Shown one piece after another: positions 23,583 through 31,512 of a stretch of 64,000 bases of DNA; the stretch's first letter is position 1, and the number at the start of each line of letters is the position of its first letter. A model generated the notes under the pieces. The model saw nothing but the letters and a program-made list of their open reading frames with translations, was not told where the DNA came from and ran no database searches. Location of the stretch: contig SVPA01000002.1 in the NCBI GenBank assembly GCA_015066085.1, positions 1-64,000 of the forward strand. Reading direction: 5' to 3'. A program made the translations under genes and the position numbers. This DNA comes from Oscillospiraceae bacterium. Its GTDB lineage: Bacteria; Bacillota; Clostridia; Oscillospirales; Acutalibacteraceae.

Positions 23583-25007
23583 TTATTCAACAATGTTGCC
23601 GGCAGCATCATAGTAAACAGAACTGCTGAATCCATAACGGATGGGAGATTTAGCAGTACCGAGAAGAACAAAGGTATTATTGTTGTTATAAATATCTAAG
23701 TTTAAGCGATTGTTTATGGCATCATTGCTATGGGTGTTGCTGTTTAAATCACCAATGTAGTTGTGTACCCAGAAAGCACGGGTATTTCCAATTAAAGTAC
23801 TGTTGGTAATTTTAACGTTATTCATATCAAATCCTGAGTTGAATACACGAACAGCACAGTAATTTGAATCAATAGTACAATTATTCATATTCAGGGTTAC
23901 TTCGCCCCAGTTATTCAAATGAACACCAAAAGTCATATCGGTACCGTCAACCTTCAGGGTTACATTTTCCATATTGAGAACACCGCCTGCGGTGACATCA
24001 AAAATGGCTGCCATATAGTTCCAACCTTGATTCTTGGTGGCAACAAGTTCGAACTTGCCGTTTTGAACAGTCATAGAACCTTTTACAACAAATGCTTCGC
24101 GGTTTCCTGTTCCGTTTGCAACAGCAGAAACAGAATGTCCGTTAAGGTTTAATGTTACATTTTTTCCTGCTGCAACGGTAATGGCGTTGTCTGTGTTAAA
24201 GTCAGAAATGTCTTTATTTACAATTACTTCGCCTCCGTTTGCAATAGCAGAGGCTAATTCGTCAGCAGTATTAACAATAACGGGAATTTCTGCATCGCCA
24301 AACCATTCGGAAACTTTTGCTTCGTCAACTGCGCCGAAAGCGGTGTCAAGAGCAGTAGTTGCGTTTGCAAAACCTTCGGTCTGAACGGCCTGGGACATTA
24401 CAAGAATTTCCCAAGCATCACCGAATTTTGCACAGTCTTCGTTAGTTGCTTTTTTGTCAAGGAATACCTGCATTAAAGAGGGAGCAGATTTTTCGTTTGC
24501 GGCAATGGCCTCGTTGTATGTGCAGCACATAACATAGTAGGTAATATTATTAATGTCGGTTAAGAAACTTTTTGTTACAGTTACATCTGTACTGTTAAAA
24601 TTGATGTGAATTAAATTATTGGGGTCGCCTTCGGGTGCTTCAATAGCAATAAGGGTACGAACAAAGGCATCTGATTTACCGGTGTTATTAACGGTAACGA
24701 TTTTGTCAACGACATTCTTCATATCGTTTGAGAAAACCTTATATTCGTCTCCGTTTACATTAACCCCTTCTTCTGCCCAGGCTTCAGTGTCATAAACTGC
24801 GGGGAAAGCGGGTTTTGCCTGAGAGAACTCTACAAGATTTCCGTTCTCGTCACGCTCGTACTCAACCTGCTCGATAGAAACATTACCGAGGGTCATTACA
24901 TTGACATCTGAGTCTTCGCTTGTAAGGTATGCTAAAGTTGAGCCGATAGCAACTGCACCAACAAGAACAAAACTTAAACCTGTAAGCAATACATTTTTGA
25001 TTTTCAT
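23583..25007 (-). CDS. TasA-like protein fused to a parallel beta-helix
   Basis: A 474-aa secreted protein with a SipW-class signal peptide (FVLVGAVAIGSTLAYLTSED). Residues 35-240 are a TasA-like beta domain with VNVMTLGNVSIEQVEYERDE and VNNTGKSDAFVRTLIAIE, close to the 20998-22902 protein. Residues 245-450 look like a right-handed parallel beta-helix: NVTLNLNGHSVSAVANG, SMTVQNGKFELVATKNQG, LNMENVTLKVDG, VTLNMNNCTIDSN. The helix type differs from the GLUG repeats of its paralogue, so two different passengers share one fibre-type N-terminus. It is transcribed with the smaller TasA-like genes downstream of SipW. Confidence 0.85.
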   Translation of the reverse strand: MKIKNVLLTGLSFVLVGAVAIGSTLAYLTSEDSDVNVMTLGNVSIEQVEYERDENGNLVEFSQAKPAFPAVYDTEAWAEEGVNVNGDEYKVFSNDMKNVVDKIVTVNNTGKSDAFVRTLIAIEAPEGDPNNLIHINFNSTDVTVTKSFLTDINNITYYVMCCTYNEAIAANEKSAPSLMQVFLDKKATNEDCAKFGDAWEILVMSQAVQTEGFANATTALDTAFGAVDEAKVSEWFGDAEIPVIVNTADELASAIANGGEVIVNKDISDFNTDNAITVAAGKNVTLNLNGHSVSAVANGTGNREAFVVKGSMTVQNGKFELVATKNQGWNYMAAIFDVTAGGVLNMENVTLKVDGTDMTFGVHLNNWGEVTLNMNNCTIDSNYCAVRVFNSGFDMNNVKITNSTLIGNTRAFWVHNYIGDLNSNTHSNDAINNRLNLDIYNNNNTFVLLGTAKSPIRYGFSSSVYYDAAGNIVE

Positions 25008-25059
25008 AATCTATTGTTTCCTTTCAAAAATTTTATTATGCAACGGTTTTCCGTTTACA

Positions 25060-25662
25060 TTAGGGGTTAGTTCTGCTTGGAATTTTTGACCATGCGTCTG
25101 CAGCGGTTGTGATATTATCATCACGCTGAACTGCATAAGCGGTAACGGTGAGTTTAGGATAAGAATCGTTTTGGTCAAGTGCGTTAAGCATCTGCTTGGT
25201 AACGGTTTCCTTAACCGTAACAGCGTTATCCTTAATAACAACAAATTCAGCGTCGGTATCTGCCTTGTCTACCGCTCTGTAATAAACGCCGTCGGTGTTT
25301 TCAAGTGCGGTCCAACCGTCTGCGATTTCATAGGTCATAAAATCATCAAAATTAGCGGTTTTTTCAAGTTTTACAAAAAGCCAGGAATTCTCGCTGTCCG
25401 CCTTAACGGTTACAAGCGGGTCCTTGGTAACTGTTTTACCGGGAATCATTGTATATTCGTTTGTGTTAGCGTCGCCGTCGCCATCAAGACCTGTATCGGT
25501 TTCGTGGAGGGTGATATTGATATCGCCGTAGGTGAAAGTGTTTACTACAGGTGCAGTGTCGGCAATAAGCCAAGCAACCGTTGTGCCGATAATACCGCAA
25601 ACCACAAGGGTAATAGCGGTCAGTAAAAGTGCAAGTTTGGTTTTAGAAAGTTTTTGCTTCAT
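25060..25662 (-). CDS. TasA/camelysin-like fibre protein
   Basis: A 200-aa secreted protein with SipW-class signal peptide (VVCGIIGTTVAWLIADTAPV). It carries the TasA-family core: VNTFTYGDINITLHETDTG, YTMIPGKTVTKDPLVTVKAD and SENSWLFVKLEKTANFDDF. TasA homologues assemble into amyloid-like or donor-strand fibres in the biofilm matrix. It lies 24 bases after the 25687 gene and precedes the beta-helix fusion genes. Without a passenger domain, it and the 231-frame protein are the best candidates for the structural fibre subunits. Confidence 0.85.
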   Translation of the reverse strand: MKQKLSKTKLALLLTAITLVVCGIIGTTVAWLIADTAPVVNTFTYGDINITLHETDTGLDGDGDANTNEYTMIPGKTVTKDPLVTVKADSENSWLFVKLEKTANFDDFMTYEIADGWTALENTDGVYYRAVDKADTDAEFVVIKDNAVTVKETVTKQMLNALDQNDSYPKLTVTAYAVQRDDNITTAADAWSKIPSRTNP

Positions 25663-25686
25663 ATTTGTTTTCCTTCTTTCTTAAAA

Positions 25687-26340
25687 CTAGTTCATTTGTT
25701 GGTCAAAAGAGTTCCAAGCCGTTTGGGCATTTTCAAAACCTCCCGCTTGAATAGCGTGACCAACAGCAACTATCTCAAGGTCGGCAATTGCTTTCATATC
25801 GTCTCGGTCAAAAAAAGCGGGAACGGTAATGGAATTAAATAAGGGCTCAAGAACAATGTCGGCATTTTCTAAAGCCGTAACCTTATTTATATAACGGAAT
25901 TCGTAAGTAACGGTGTTTTCGGTTTCGTTTCTAACTTCGGTCTGATAAACCCATTTTGAGCCGTCAAAACCGTTGAAAATTGAGGTGAGTTCGGCTCCGC
26001 TCGGAGCAAAAATTTCGTCAAGTTCTTTAAGGCAGTTTACCTTAATGAGCATACGAACATAGGCCTCTTCGCTACCCTTAACAACGGTTAGAGTAGGGTC
26101 CTTTGTATAGGTCATACCGGGCACAAGATGATAGTTGTTTTCTTTTACTCTCTCGGCGTTTTCTACAGGTTTTCCGTCTGCGGTAACCTTTGTTTCATCA
26201 AGGGTAATTTCAACATCGCCCACTGTAAATGTGTTAACAACGGTATCCTGGCTTGTAAGATAAGCGAAGGTACCAAGAGTTGCGCCTATTAAAATTGAAG
26301 CAAGGCAAACCGATAAAATTAAAATTTTACTCTTTTTCAT
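25687..26340 (-). CDS. TasA/camelysin-like fibre protein
   Basis: A 217-aa secreted protein with signal peptide ILIGATLGTFAYLTSQDTVV, closest of the four to classic TasA. The core has VNTFTVGDVEITLDETKV, NYHLVPGMTYTKDPTLTVVK and SEEAYVRMLIKVNCLKEL. The start at 26340 (MKKSKILILS) has AGAGG upstream; the track start is 14 codons too long. It overlaps the 3' end of the SipW gene by 14 bases, so signal peptidase and first substrate are translationally coupled, as expected of a dedicated pair. Confidence 0.87.
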   Translation of the reverse strand: MKKSKILILSVCLASILIGATLGTFAYLTSQDTVVNTFTVGDVEITLDETKVTADGKPVENAERVKENNYHLVPGMTYTKDPTLTVVKGSEEAYVRMLIKVNCLKELDEIFAPSGAELTSIFNGFDGSKWVYQTEVRNETENTVTYEFRYINKVTALENADIVLEPLFNSITVPAFFDRDDMKAIADLEIVAVGHAIQAGGFENAQTAWNSFDQQMN

Positions 26341-26854
26341 AAGATAACCTCTTTCTGGTTTGATTTTTTGAACTTGAAACAATAATGCTTGTTACAAGTT
26401 CAAAAAGAATAAGAATTCCTGAAACTGCAAGTGCTACATATTTCCCGGGAGGGTATGATATATAGGTTGCTAAAAACCCAAGAAGCGGAATACAGAATAC
26501 AGGCTTTCCGATTACACTCTCAAATGTTACCAAAGTGCCGTCGGCTATGTTGTTTTCGTCGCCTTTGGTTCTAAAAAGAACCTTTGTATTGGTTTCGTCC
26601 GGAACCAGTTCAATAATTCGGTGGGTTGCTACTCCGCCGTTTGGCATTCTAAAGGTTATCGCGTCGCCCGTTTTCAGACCTTCGGGATTAACCTTGTCAA
26701 CATATATCATTGAGCCTGTCGGATAAACCGATTCCATTGACCCCGACAGTACGCAGTAGGGTTTAAGTCCAAAAATGTTAAAACCGTAAAGCAAAAAGGC
26801 TAAAACGGCAACAATAGTCACAAGCGTATTCGAGACTATTTTTAGTGCTTTCAT
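26327..26854 (-). CDS. sipW: SipW-type signal peptidase I
   Basis: ER/archaeal-type signal peptidase that matures TasA-like proteins. Two membrane helices (about 8-30 and 138-162) flank the catalytic domain. The catalytic serine is in VLSGSMESVYPTGSM, and GGVATHRII supplies the histidine that replaces lysine in this type; TKGDENNIADG is the conserved third box. Length 175 aa is normal. It lies downstream of a TetR gene (10-base gap) and overlaps the first fibre gene. The four proteins that follow all carry matching signal peptides. Confidence 0.93.
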   Translation of the reverse strand: MKALKIVSNTLVTIVAVLAFLLYGFNIFGLKPYCVLSGSMESVYPTGSMIYVDKVNPEGLKTGDAITFRMPNGGVATHRIIELVPDETNTKVLFRTKGDENNIADGTLVTFESVIGKPVFCIPLLGFLATYISYPPGKYVALAVSGILILFELVTSIIVSSSKNQTRKRLSYEKE

Positions 26855-26864
26855 TAAATTATCC

Positions 26865-27455
26865 TCAGTTGGTTGGTCTTTCTTTAAAATACTGTTTTAT
26901 AGAAGTGTAAATCACTCTGAAAACATGCTCTGCAAAAATTTCTTTGTCAGGCATCTGGTTGTTATGCACCTTTATCGCGAAGTCAAGAATTACATTAAGG
27001 ATATGATTAAGTATAAGCCAAGTGTCCGCCTCTTCTATTAAGGCGTCGTCAAATTTGCTGACAAGCGGGGCAAATCTTTCTTTATGAATATCGGCTGAAT
27101 ACTTAATAAAGTAAGTCGAGTAGAAATAACGCATATATGTTAGGCATTTCTCGCGATTTGAAAGTAAAAATTTCCATACCGCGAAAAAATATACACGGCA
27201 TCTCGTTTCATACTCTATTTCGGACATATACATTACTTCAACAAACTGCATTGTCTTTGCAAGAAGTTCTTCATCTAAAGAGTCAAAGGTCTTTGCAAGA
27301 AGGTCCTCTTTATCTTTAAAACAACGGTAAATATATGCTTCATTTACTGAAGTTGTCAGTCCGATTTGTTTGGTAGAGGCCTTGTCAAGCCCCTCGTTTG
27401 CAATAACAGTGATAGTACCTTCAATCAGTTTCTGACGGATTTCGGCTTTTTTCAT
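26865..27455 (-). CDS. TetR-family regulator of the SipW locus
   Basis: A 196-aa regulator with an N-terminal TetR HTH: EIRQKLIEGTITVIANEGLD, TKQIGLTTSVNEAYIYRCFK. The C-terminal domain is aromatic-rich and unlike well-known ligand pockets. I place the start at 27455 (MKKAEIRQ), preceded by AAGGA; the track start is 28 codons too long and runs through the probable promoter. As first gene of the leftward SipW operon it probably regulates itself and the fibre genes. A palindrome AAGTGT-n5-ACACTT just upstream is a candidate operator. Confidence 0.85.
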   Translation of the reverse strand: MKKAEIRQKLIEGTITVIANEGLDKASTKQIGLTTSVNEAYIYRCFKDKEDLLAKTFDSLDEELLAKTMQFVEVMYMSEIEYETRCRVYFFAVWKFLLSNREKCLTYMRYFYSTYFIKYSADIHKERFAPLVSKFDDALIEEADTWLILNHILNVILDFAIKVHNNQMPDKEIFAEHVFRVIYTSIKQYFKERPTN

Positions 27456-27477
27456 TTTTATCCTTCTTTCTTGCTGT

Positions 27478-27494
27478 AAGTGTTTACTACACTT
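27478..27494. promoter_or_regulatory. Candidate TetR operator
   Basis: Perfect palindrome AAGTGT-TTACT-ACACTT lies 23 bases before the TetR start codon. On the minus strand a possible promoter (TTGCAT, 17-bp spacer, TAGTAA) overlaps it. Position and symmetry fit autoregulation; no binding evidence. Confidence 0.5.
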
Positions 27495-27609
27495 TTTGGC
27501 AAAATAATGCAAACGCCGAGCGTTTGCGCAGGCGGACAATTTTTGCAGTTGTCCGTAGGTTTGAAAAAATAAAAATCCGCGCCGAAATTTAAATGCTGTG
27601 AAACGAAGT

Positions 27610-27804
27610 TTAGTCTTCTTCTAAAGGCAATATGTTCACGACGCTCTCTTTACCGCATCGTTTACATTTAATAGGTAGGTCCTTGATTTCGGTAGTGGGA
27701 AGAAGCCAAAGTACCGTGTGTTTGTTACATATTGGACAGAAAAAGCGTCGTTGATTGGTTGAGTTTTCCTTGTCTTGCAATTTGTTTTGTAAGATTTCTA
27801 ACAA
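27610..27804 (-). CDS. Cysteine-rich KTR protein (Tn916 orf6-like)
   Basis: A 64-aa zinc-ribbon protein with CPICNKHTVLWLLPTTEIKD and CKRCGKESVVNI, the pattern of the cysteine-rich KTR family found next to tet genes in Tn916-type conjugative transposons. The most likely start is TTG 27804, with GAGGTGATATCCA upstream; no ATG fits. A long hairpin with a T-run precedes it. It diverges from a small XRE gene, as orf6 and orf9 lie near each other in Tn916. No integrase, excisionase or transfer gene is nearby, so this is probably a remnant. Confidence 0.72.
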   Translation of the reverse strand: MLEILQNKLQDKENSTNQRRFFCPICNKHTVLWLLPTTEIKDLPIKCKRCGKESVVNILPLEED

Positions 27805-27846
27805 TGGATATCACCTCGATTTTATGCCTTTTAGTGCAAGGCTAAC

Positions 27847-27893
27847 AAAAAAAGCCTGCACCATAATCGCTTTCGCGATTAAATGGCACAGGC
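27847..27893 (-). terminator. Terminator or attenuator before the KTR gene
   Basis: On the minus strand AGCCTGTGCCATTTAATCGC pairs with a nearly complementary arm across a GAAA loop, followed by TTTTTTT. It precedes, rather than follows, a gene, as in the leader attenuators of Tn916-type resistance genes. An upstream minus-strand transcript would have to begin in the 27.9-28.2-kb spacer. Confidence 0.6.
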
Positions 27894-28170
27894 TCTTAGG
27901 CGCAGGCGCAGATTAAATTTTAGAACAAAATGCTAAAAAATAAGAATCACATAAATGATTTTGGTTTATTATACACGCTGTTTTTATCTATGTCAATTGA
28001 CAAATTGTAAAAAAACAATAAGTTTTCGGTGCTTTTTTGTGCAACTTGTTAAACTTTTCACAAAAACATCACTATTTTATATAAAGATGAAGTTGAATTT
28101 TCGTGTTAGGACATGCCGTATATATAAATGAATGTTTTCCGGTTAATTATCGCTTTTGCCGTCTAATTAT

Positions 28171-28210
28171 ATCTGTATTAAAGATAAAAGTCAATATCTT
28201 TATTACAGAT
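28171..28210. promoter_or_regulatory. Candidate operator dyad of the XRE gene
   Basis: ATCTGTATTAAAGATA and its near-perfect inverted copy TATCTTTATTACAGAT (one mismatch in 16) are separated by eight bases. The dyad ends 28 bases before the GTG start of the small XRE gene and could bind that regulator as a tetramer or dimer pair. Confidence 0.6.
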
Positions 28211-28238
28211 AACACATAATAATCATGAGGTGATTATT

Positions 28239-28451
28239 GTGCAGTTCAAGAATTTGAGAGGAATCAGAGAAGATAAAGATATTAAACAAAAAGATATCGC
28301 TAAATATTTAAATGTATCGCAAAACACCTATTCCCAGTATGAAACAGGGGTAATTTCCCTGACCGCCGAAGTGTTAATAAAACTTGCCGATTATTATAAT
28401 GTAAGTATCGACTTTCTGCTTGACAGAACAAACGACCCCAATACAAAATAA
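28239..28451 (+). CDS. Small XRE-family regulator
   Basis: A 70-aa stand-alone helix-turn-helix protein (NLRGIREDKDIKQKDIAKYL, VSQNTYSQYETGVISLT, YYNVSIDFLLDRT). The whole chain is one Cro/CI domain with no sensor domain. I prefer the GTG at 28239 to the track start at 28230, because GAGGTG lies six bases upstream of it and overlaps the earlier codon. Similar small regulators accompany KTR genes in Tn916-like elements. A bidirectional hairpin terminator separates it from tRNA-Leu. Confidence 0.82.
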   Translation: MQFKNLRGIREDKDIKQKDIAKYLNVSQNTYSQYETGVISLTAEVLIKLADYYNVSIDFLLDRTNDPNTK

Positions 28452-28478
28452 AAGGACTGCATTGCAGTCCTTTTATTT
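28446..28478. terminator. Shared terminator of XRE gene and tRNA-Leu
   Basis: AAATAAAAGGACTGCA pairs with TGCAGTCCTTTTATTT. T-rich tails exist on both strands, so it can end the XRE transcript and the tRNA-Leu transcript arriving from the right. Confidence 0.85.
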
Positions 28479-28565
28479 TGGTGCGGATAACAGGAATCGA
28501 ACCTGCACCGAGTTGCCCCGACTAGAACCTGAATCTAGCGCGTCTGCCAGTTCCGCCATATCCGC
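28479..28565 (-). tRNA. tRNA-Leu (anticodon CAG)
   Basis: Acceptor arms GCGGATA/TATCCGC, anticodon stem CTAGA/TCTAG with loop TTCAGGT (anticodon CAG), a long variable arm and T-loop GGTTCGATTCC. CCA is encoded. Length 87 nt. Unlike the other tRNA-Leu, its 3' end is followed directly by a normal terminator and no hairpin-array element. Confidence 0.95.
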
Positions 28566-28624
28566 ATATTTACTTTCGCGGTGTAAAACCGCAAGAGTTA
28601 TTATACCTTTTGACCGTTATATTG

Positions 28625-29047
28625 TCAAGAGGGGTTTCTCTTTCTGAAAGCAAGATAATCTTCTAAAATCATAACCGCCGCAACTGCGTCAACCGTTGCT
28701 TTTCTTTTTTTGCCTGAAACATCATTCATAGTAAGAACGGTATGGGCAGAAAGGGTAGTAAGGCGCTCGTCCCAAAGGGCAACTTCAAGACCCGAATCGG
28801 CAGAAATTTTACCTGCAATTTCCCGACATTCTTCCGCTCTGAAGCCTTCGCTTCCGTCCATATTTTTAGGAAGACCCGCAACAATCAGTTCGGCTTCGAG
28901 TTCTTTTGCCGTGTCGCATATTTTTTTGACTAATTTGTCCTTGTTATATTCGGTAATAACGCCTTTGGGAAAGGCGAAATTCTCGTCGGGACTGCTAATT
29001 GCAATTCCCGTTCTGGCATTGCCCAAATCTACTGACATAATCTTCAT
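28625..29047 (-). CDS. ruvX: Putative pre-16S rRNA nuclease / Holliday resolvase homologue YqgF
   Basis: RuvX/YqgF family, RNase H fold; the E. coli member matures 16S rRNA. Seen: IMSVDLGNARTGIAIS with the first catalytic Asp, ELIVAGLPKNMDGSEG with the family loop, VALWDERLTTLSAH with the second acidic residue, and KKRKATVDAVAAVMILEDYL with the third. At 140 aa it is normal. I place the start at ATG 29047 with GAGG seven bases upstream; the track start is seven codons longer. It starts two bases after the stop of the upstream phosphatase gene. Confidence 0.92.
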   Translation of the reverse strand: MKIMSVDLGNARTGIAISSPDENFAFPKGVITEYNKDKLVKKICDTAKELEAELIVAGLPKNMDGSEGFRAEECREIAGKISADSGLEVALWDERLTTLSAHTVLTMNDVSGKKRKATVDAVAAVMILEDYLAFRKRNPS

Positions 29048-29049
29048 CG

Positions 29050-29721
29050 TTAGTCCTCTTTTTTCCACATTCTTGTAACGCTTCGTTTTTCGGGAGGTAT
29101 TAACTCATCGGGGATATGACTGTCGTCATTTAAAAGTTCAATTTTAAACTTGTTGTCCTTATAAACAACCAGCGAAACTGCGGTGTTAAACGCCCAGGGA
29201 ACATCTCTGAGTTTTTCTATATCATTATATAATAGGTAACAAAAAAGGCACCTCGTTGCTATCCCGTGGGAAGCGACAAGCAAGGTTTTCCCTTCGTTTT
29301 TAGGGTCTTTTGCAATATTGTTGATGCCGTTTTTAACCCTTTCATAGACCGCCCTCATACCCTCACTCTTTTCGGGGGCAAAATTTTGCGGTTCGTCGTT
29401 CCAAATCTTTTCAAACTTGGAATTTTCTCCGAAAATTTCACTAAAGGGTCTGCCCTCAACAACACCCCCGTGCATTTCGGCAAAATCGCTGTTCGGCTCA
29501 ACCTCAATACCTTTTGAGTCTACGGCGGCAAGGGCGGTTTTATACGCACGGATTAAAGGGCTTGAATAAGCCCTGTCAATATGTATGTTTTCAAAACGCT
29601 TTTTTAAAAACTCTAACTGTTTTGTGCCGTTTGCGCTTATATCGCAGTCGGTAGAGCCTTGAAATATTTTTCTTATATTACCCTCGGCTTCGCAGTGGCG
29701 AACAAGATAAATTTTTACCAA
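29050..29721 (-). CDS. Histidine phosphatase family protein
   Basis: Phosphoglycerate-mutase-like phosphatase. The catalytic motif YLVRHCEAEGN holds RHxE with Cys in place of the usual Gly. The second arginine is in AYSSPLIRAYKTA, the acid/base Glu in DFAEMHGGVVEGR, and the second His in VASHGIATRC. At 223 aa it is slightly long, with a 40-residue C-terminal tail. Substrate cannot be read from sequence; candidates are small phosphoesters, as in the CobC/PhoE groups. It is transcribed with ruvX. Confidence 0.88.
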   Translation of the reverse strand: MVKIYLVRHCEAEGNIRKIFQGSTDCDISANGTKQLEFLKKRFENIHIDRAYSSPLIRAYKTALAAVDSKGIEVEPNSDFAEMHGGVVEGRPFSEIFGENSKFEKIWNDEPQNFAPEKSEGMRAVYERVKNGINNIAKDPKNEGKTLLVASHGIATRCLFCYLLYNDIEKLRDVPWAFNTAVSLVVYKDNKFKIELLNDDSHIPDELIPPEKRSVTRMWKKED

Positions 29722-29848
29722 AAATTTTCAACTCCAAAGAATTATATATGTGATTATACAACGATATTTACCCCTTTTCAAGAACGAATCTTGTATTTAG
29801 GCAAAAAAGGTGGTATTATATATTAAAATTTTAAAGGGGGAGAATATT

Positions 29849-30880
29849 ATGAAAAAAATATTCAGTAGAATTTTCATAGACGGCCTTTCGGGTATGGCGT
29901 CGGGCCTTTTTGCCACTTTAATTGTCGGTACAATTATTGCCCAGGTTGGAAAACTGGTTCCCGGAGAAATCGGAGAATATCTAACCGTTATCGGTAGTAT
30001 TGCCAAAACCATTACGGGTGCCGGAATAGGTGTTGGTGTTGCGGCAAAACTCGGCGCATCTGCGCTTGTTACGGTTTCTTCTGCTGTTGTGGGAATGATA
30101 GGGGCTTTCCCTGTTGTAGAAAAGTTTGCCCTCGGCGCTCCGGGAGAGCCTCTCGGCGCTTTTATTGCGGCATATGTAGCGGTTGAACTTGGCGGGCTTG
30201 TTTCGGGAAAAACCAAGGTGGATATTATTCTTACCCCCCTCGTTTGCGTTTTAACAGGAAGCGCTGCAGGTTTTCTTGTAGGCCCCCCTATCTCAAAACT
30301 TATGAGTTGGATTGGCGTAATTGTTAATCAGAATGTTGAAGCAAACCCAATTATCGGCGGACTTATCGTTTCGGTCGTAATGGGTATCTGCTTAACCCTT
30401 CCTATATCCTCGGCGGCAATCGGCGTTTCGCTCGGCCTTTCGGGTCTTGCCGCAGGAGCCGCAGTAGTTGGCTGTTGCTGTAATATGGTTGGCTTTGCGG
30501 TCGCCTCTTTCCGTGAAAACAAATGGGGCGGACTTGTAGCCCAGGGACTTGGAACTTCAATGCTTCAGATGCCTAATATCGTCCGCCGTCCTCTTATCTG
30601 GATACCCGCAATAGTTTCAAGCGCTGTTTTAGGTCCCGTAGCCGCTGCTGTCTTTAAAATAAGCAGTTCTGCAATCGGTTCGGGAATGGGAACCTCGGGT
30701 CTTATCGGTCCTATTGAAACCTATTTTACAATGGTGGAAGCGGGAACCGACCCCGTTATAGTCCTTGTTTTGGTTGTTCTTATGCTAATCGTTCTTCCGG
30801 GAGCCTTAACCCTTGCTATTAGCGAGGGAATGCGTAAGGCGGGCTGGATTAAAAAGGGCGATATGAAACTTACGGTATAA
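29849..30880 (+). CDS. PTS-type IIC membrane protein (EIIC_2 family)
   Basis: A 343-aa membrane protein of about ten hydrophobic, glycine- and alanine-rich segments, matching the PTS_EIIC_2 family (PF13303). Blocks such as FIDGLSGMASGLFATLIVG, GAPGEPLGAFIAAYVAVELG and SAAIGVSLGLSGLAAGAAVVGCC are typical. There are no IIA or IIB genes nearby and no phosphorylatable Cys/His domain, so transport of a sugar by PTS is not proven; stand-alone members are widespread. Start at ATG 29849 with GGGGGAG upstream. Its stop overlaps the nth start (TAATG). Confidence 0.85.
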   Translation: MKKIFSRIFIDGLSGMASGLFATLIVGTIIAQVGKLVPGEIGEYLTVIGSIAKTITGAGIGVGVAAKLGASALVTVSSAVVGMIGAFPVVEKFALGAPGEPLGAFIAAYVAVELGGLVSGKTKVDIILTPLVCVLTGSAAGFLVGPPISKLMSWIGVIVNQNVEANPIIGGLIVSVVMGICLTLPISSAAIGVSLGLSGLAAGAAVVGCCCNMVGFAVASFRENKWGGLVAQGLGTSMLQMPNIVRRPLIWIPAIVSSAVLGPVAAAVFKISSSAIGSGMGTSGLIGPIETYFTMVEAGTDPVIVLVLVVLMLIVLPGALTLAISEGMRKAGWIKKGDMKLTV

Positions 30881-31512
30881 TGACTAAAAAAGAACGGGCA
30901 ACAAAAGCGGTTGAACTCCTTAAAGCCGAGTATCCGACCGCCATCTGCTCACTTAACTATACCGACCCTTTCCAGTTGCTTGTGGCGACAAGGCTTTCTG
31001 CCCAGTGTACTGATGCAAGGGTAAATATGGTAACCCCCGAACTTTTTAAAGAGTTTCCTACCGCCGAGAAAATGGCTAATGCCGAACTGTCAAAGGTCGA
31101 AGAACTTATAAAAACCTGCGGTCTTTACAAAACCAAGGCAAAGGACCTTATAGAAATCGGAAAGGGAATAACCGAGCGTTTCGGCGGAAAAGTCCCCGAC
31201 ACGATAGAGGAACTTATAACCCTTTCGGGCGTTGGCAGAAAAACGGCAAACCTCGTTGTCGGTGATGTTTACGGGAAACCTGCCGTTGTAACCGATACTC
31301 ATTTTATCCGCCTTGTTAACCGCATAGGCCTTACCAAACAGAAAGAGCCCTTTAAGGTTGAAAAGGAACTTAAAGCCCTTTTACCCGAAGATGAGTCCAA
31401 CGACTTTTGCCACCGCACCGTGCTTCACGGAAGGGCGGTTTGCACGGCAAGACACGCCTTTTGTGAGAAATGCGTACTTAACAAAATATGTGAAAAGGTT
31501 AATGTAAAATAA
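30880..31512 (+). CDS. nth: Endonuclease III
   Basis: DNA glycosylase/AP lyase for oxidised pyrimidines in base-excision repair. Seen: LVATRLSAQCTDARVNMVTPELF, the helix-hairpin-helix ITLSGVGRKTANLVVGD with the catalytic Lys, VTDTHFIRLVNRIGL with the catalytic Asp, and the iron-sulfur cluster CTARHAFCEKCVLNKIC (C-x6-C-x2-C-x5-C). At 210 aa it is full length. It is coupled by one-base overlaps to the membrane gene before it and the tcdA gene after it. Confidence 0.95.
   Translation: MTKKERATKAVELLKAEYPTAICSLNYTDPFQLLVATRLSAQCTDARVNMVTPELFKEFPTAEKMANAELSKVEELIKTCGLYKTKAKDLIEIGKGITERFGGKVPDTIEELITLSGVGRKTANLVVGDVYGKPAVVTDTHFIRLVNRIGLTKQKEPFKVEKELKALLPEDESNDFCHRTVLHGRAVCTARHAFCEKCVLNKICEKVNVK

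Larger units (their letters stand above)
27805..28238. other. Regulatory spacer between KTR and XRE genes
   Basis: No gene is supported. The stretch holds a long hairpin at 27847-27893 whose minus-strand reading ends in seven T (a terminator or attenuator upstream of the KTR gene), an AT-rich segment around 27960-28140, and a 40-bp dyad at 28171-28210 just before the XRE gene. Confidence 0.6.

Noticed and set aside
28420-28647. ORF with NRNRTCTELPRLEP-type protein across tRNA-Leu
   Set aside because: It is the antisense reading of tRNA-Leu. Such RTRTC/GLEP proteins are a well-known false call over tRNA genes.
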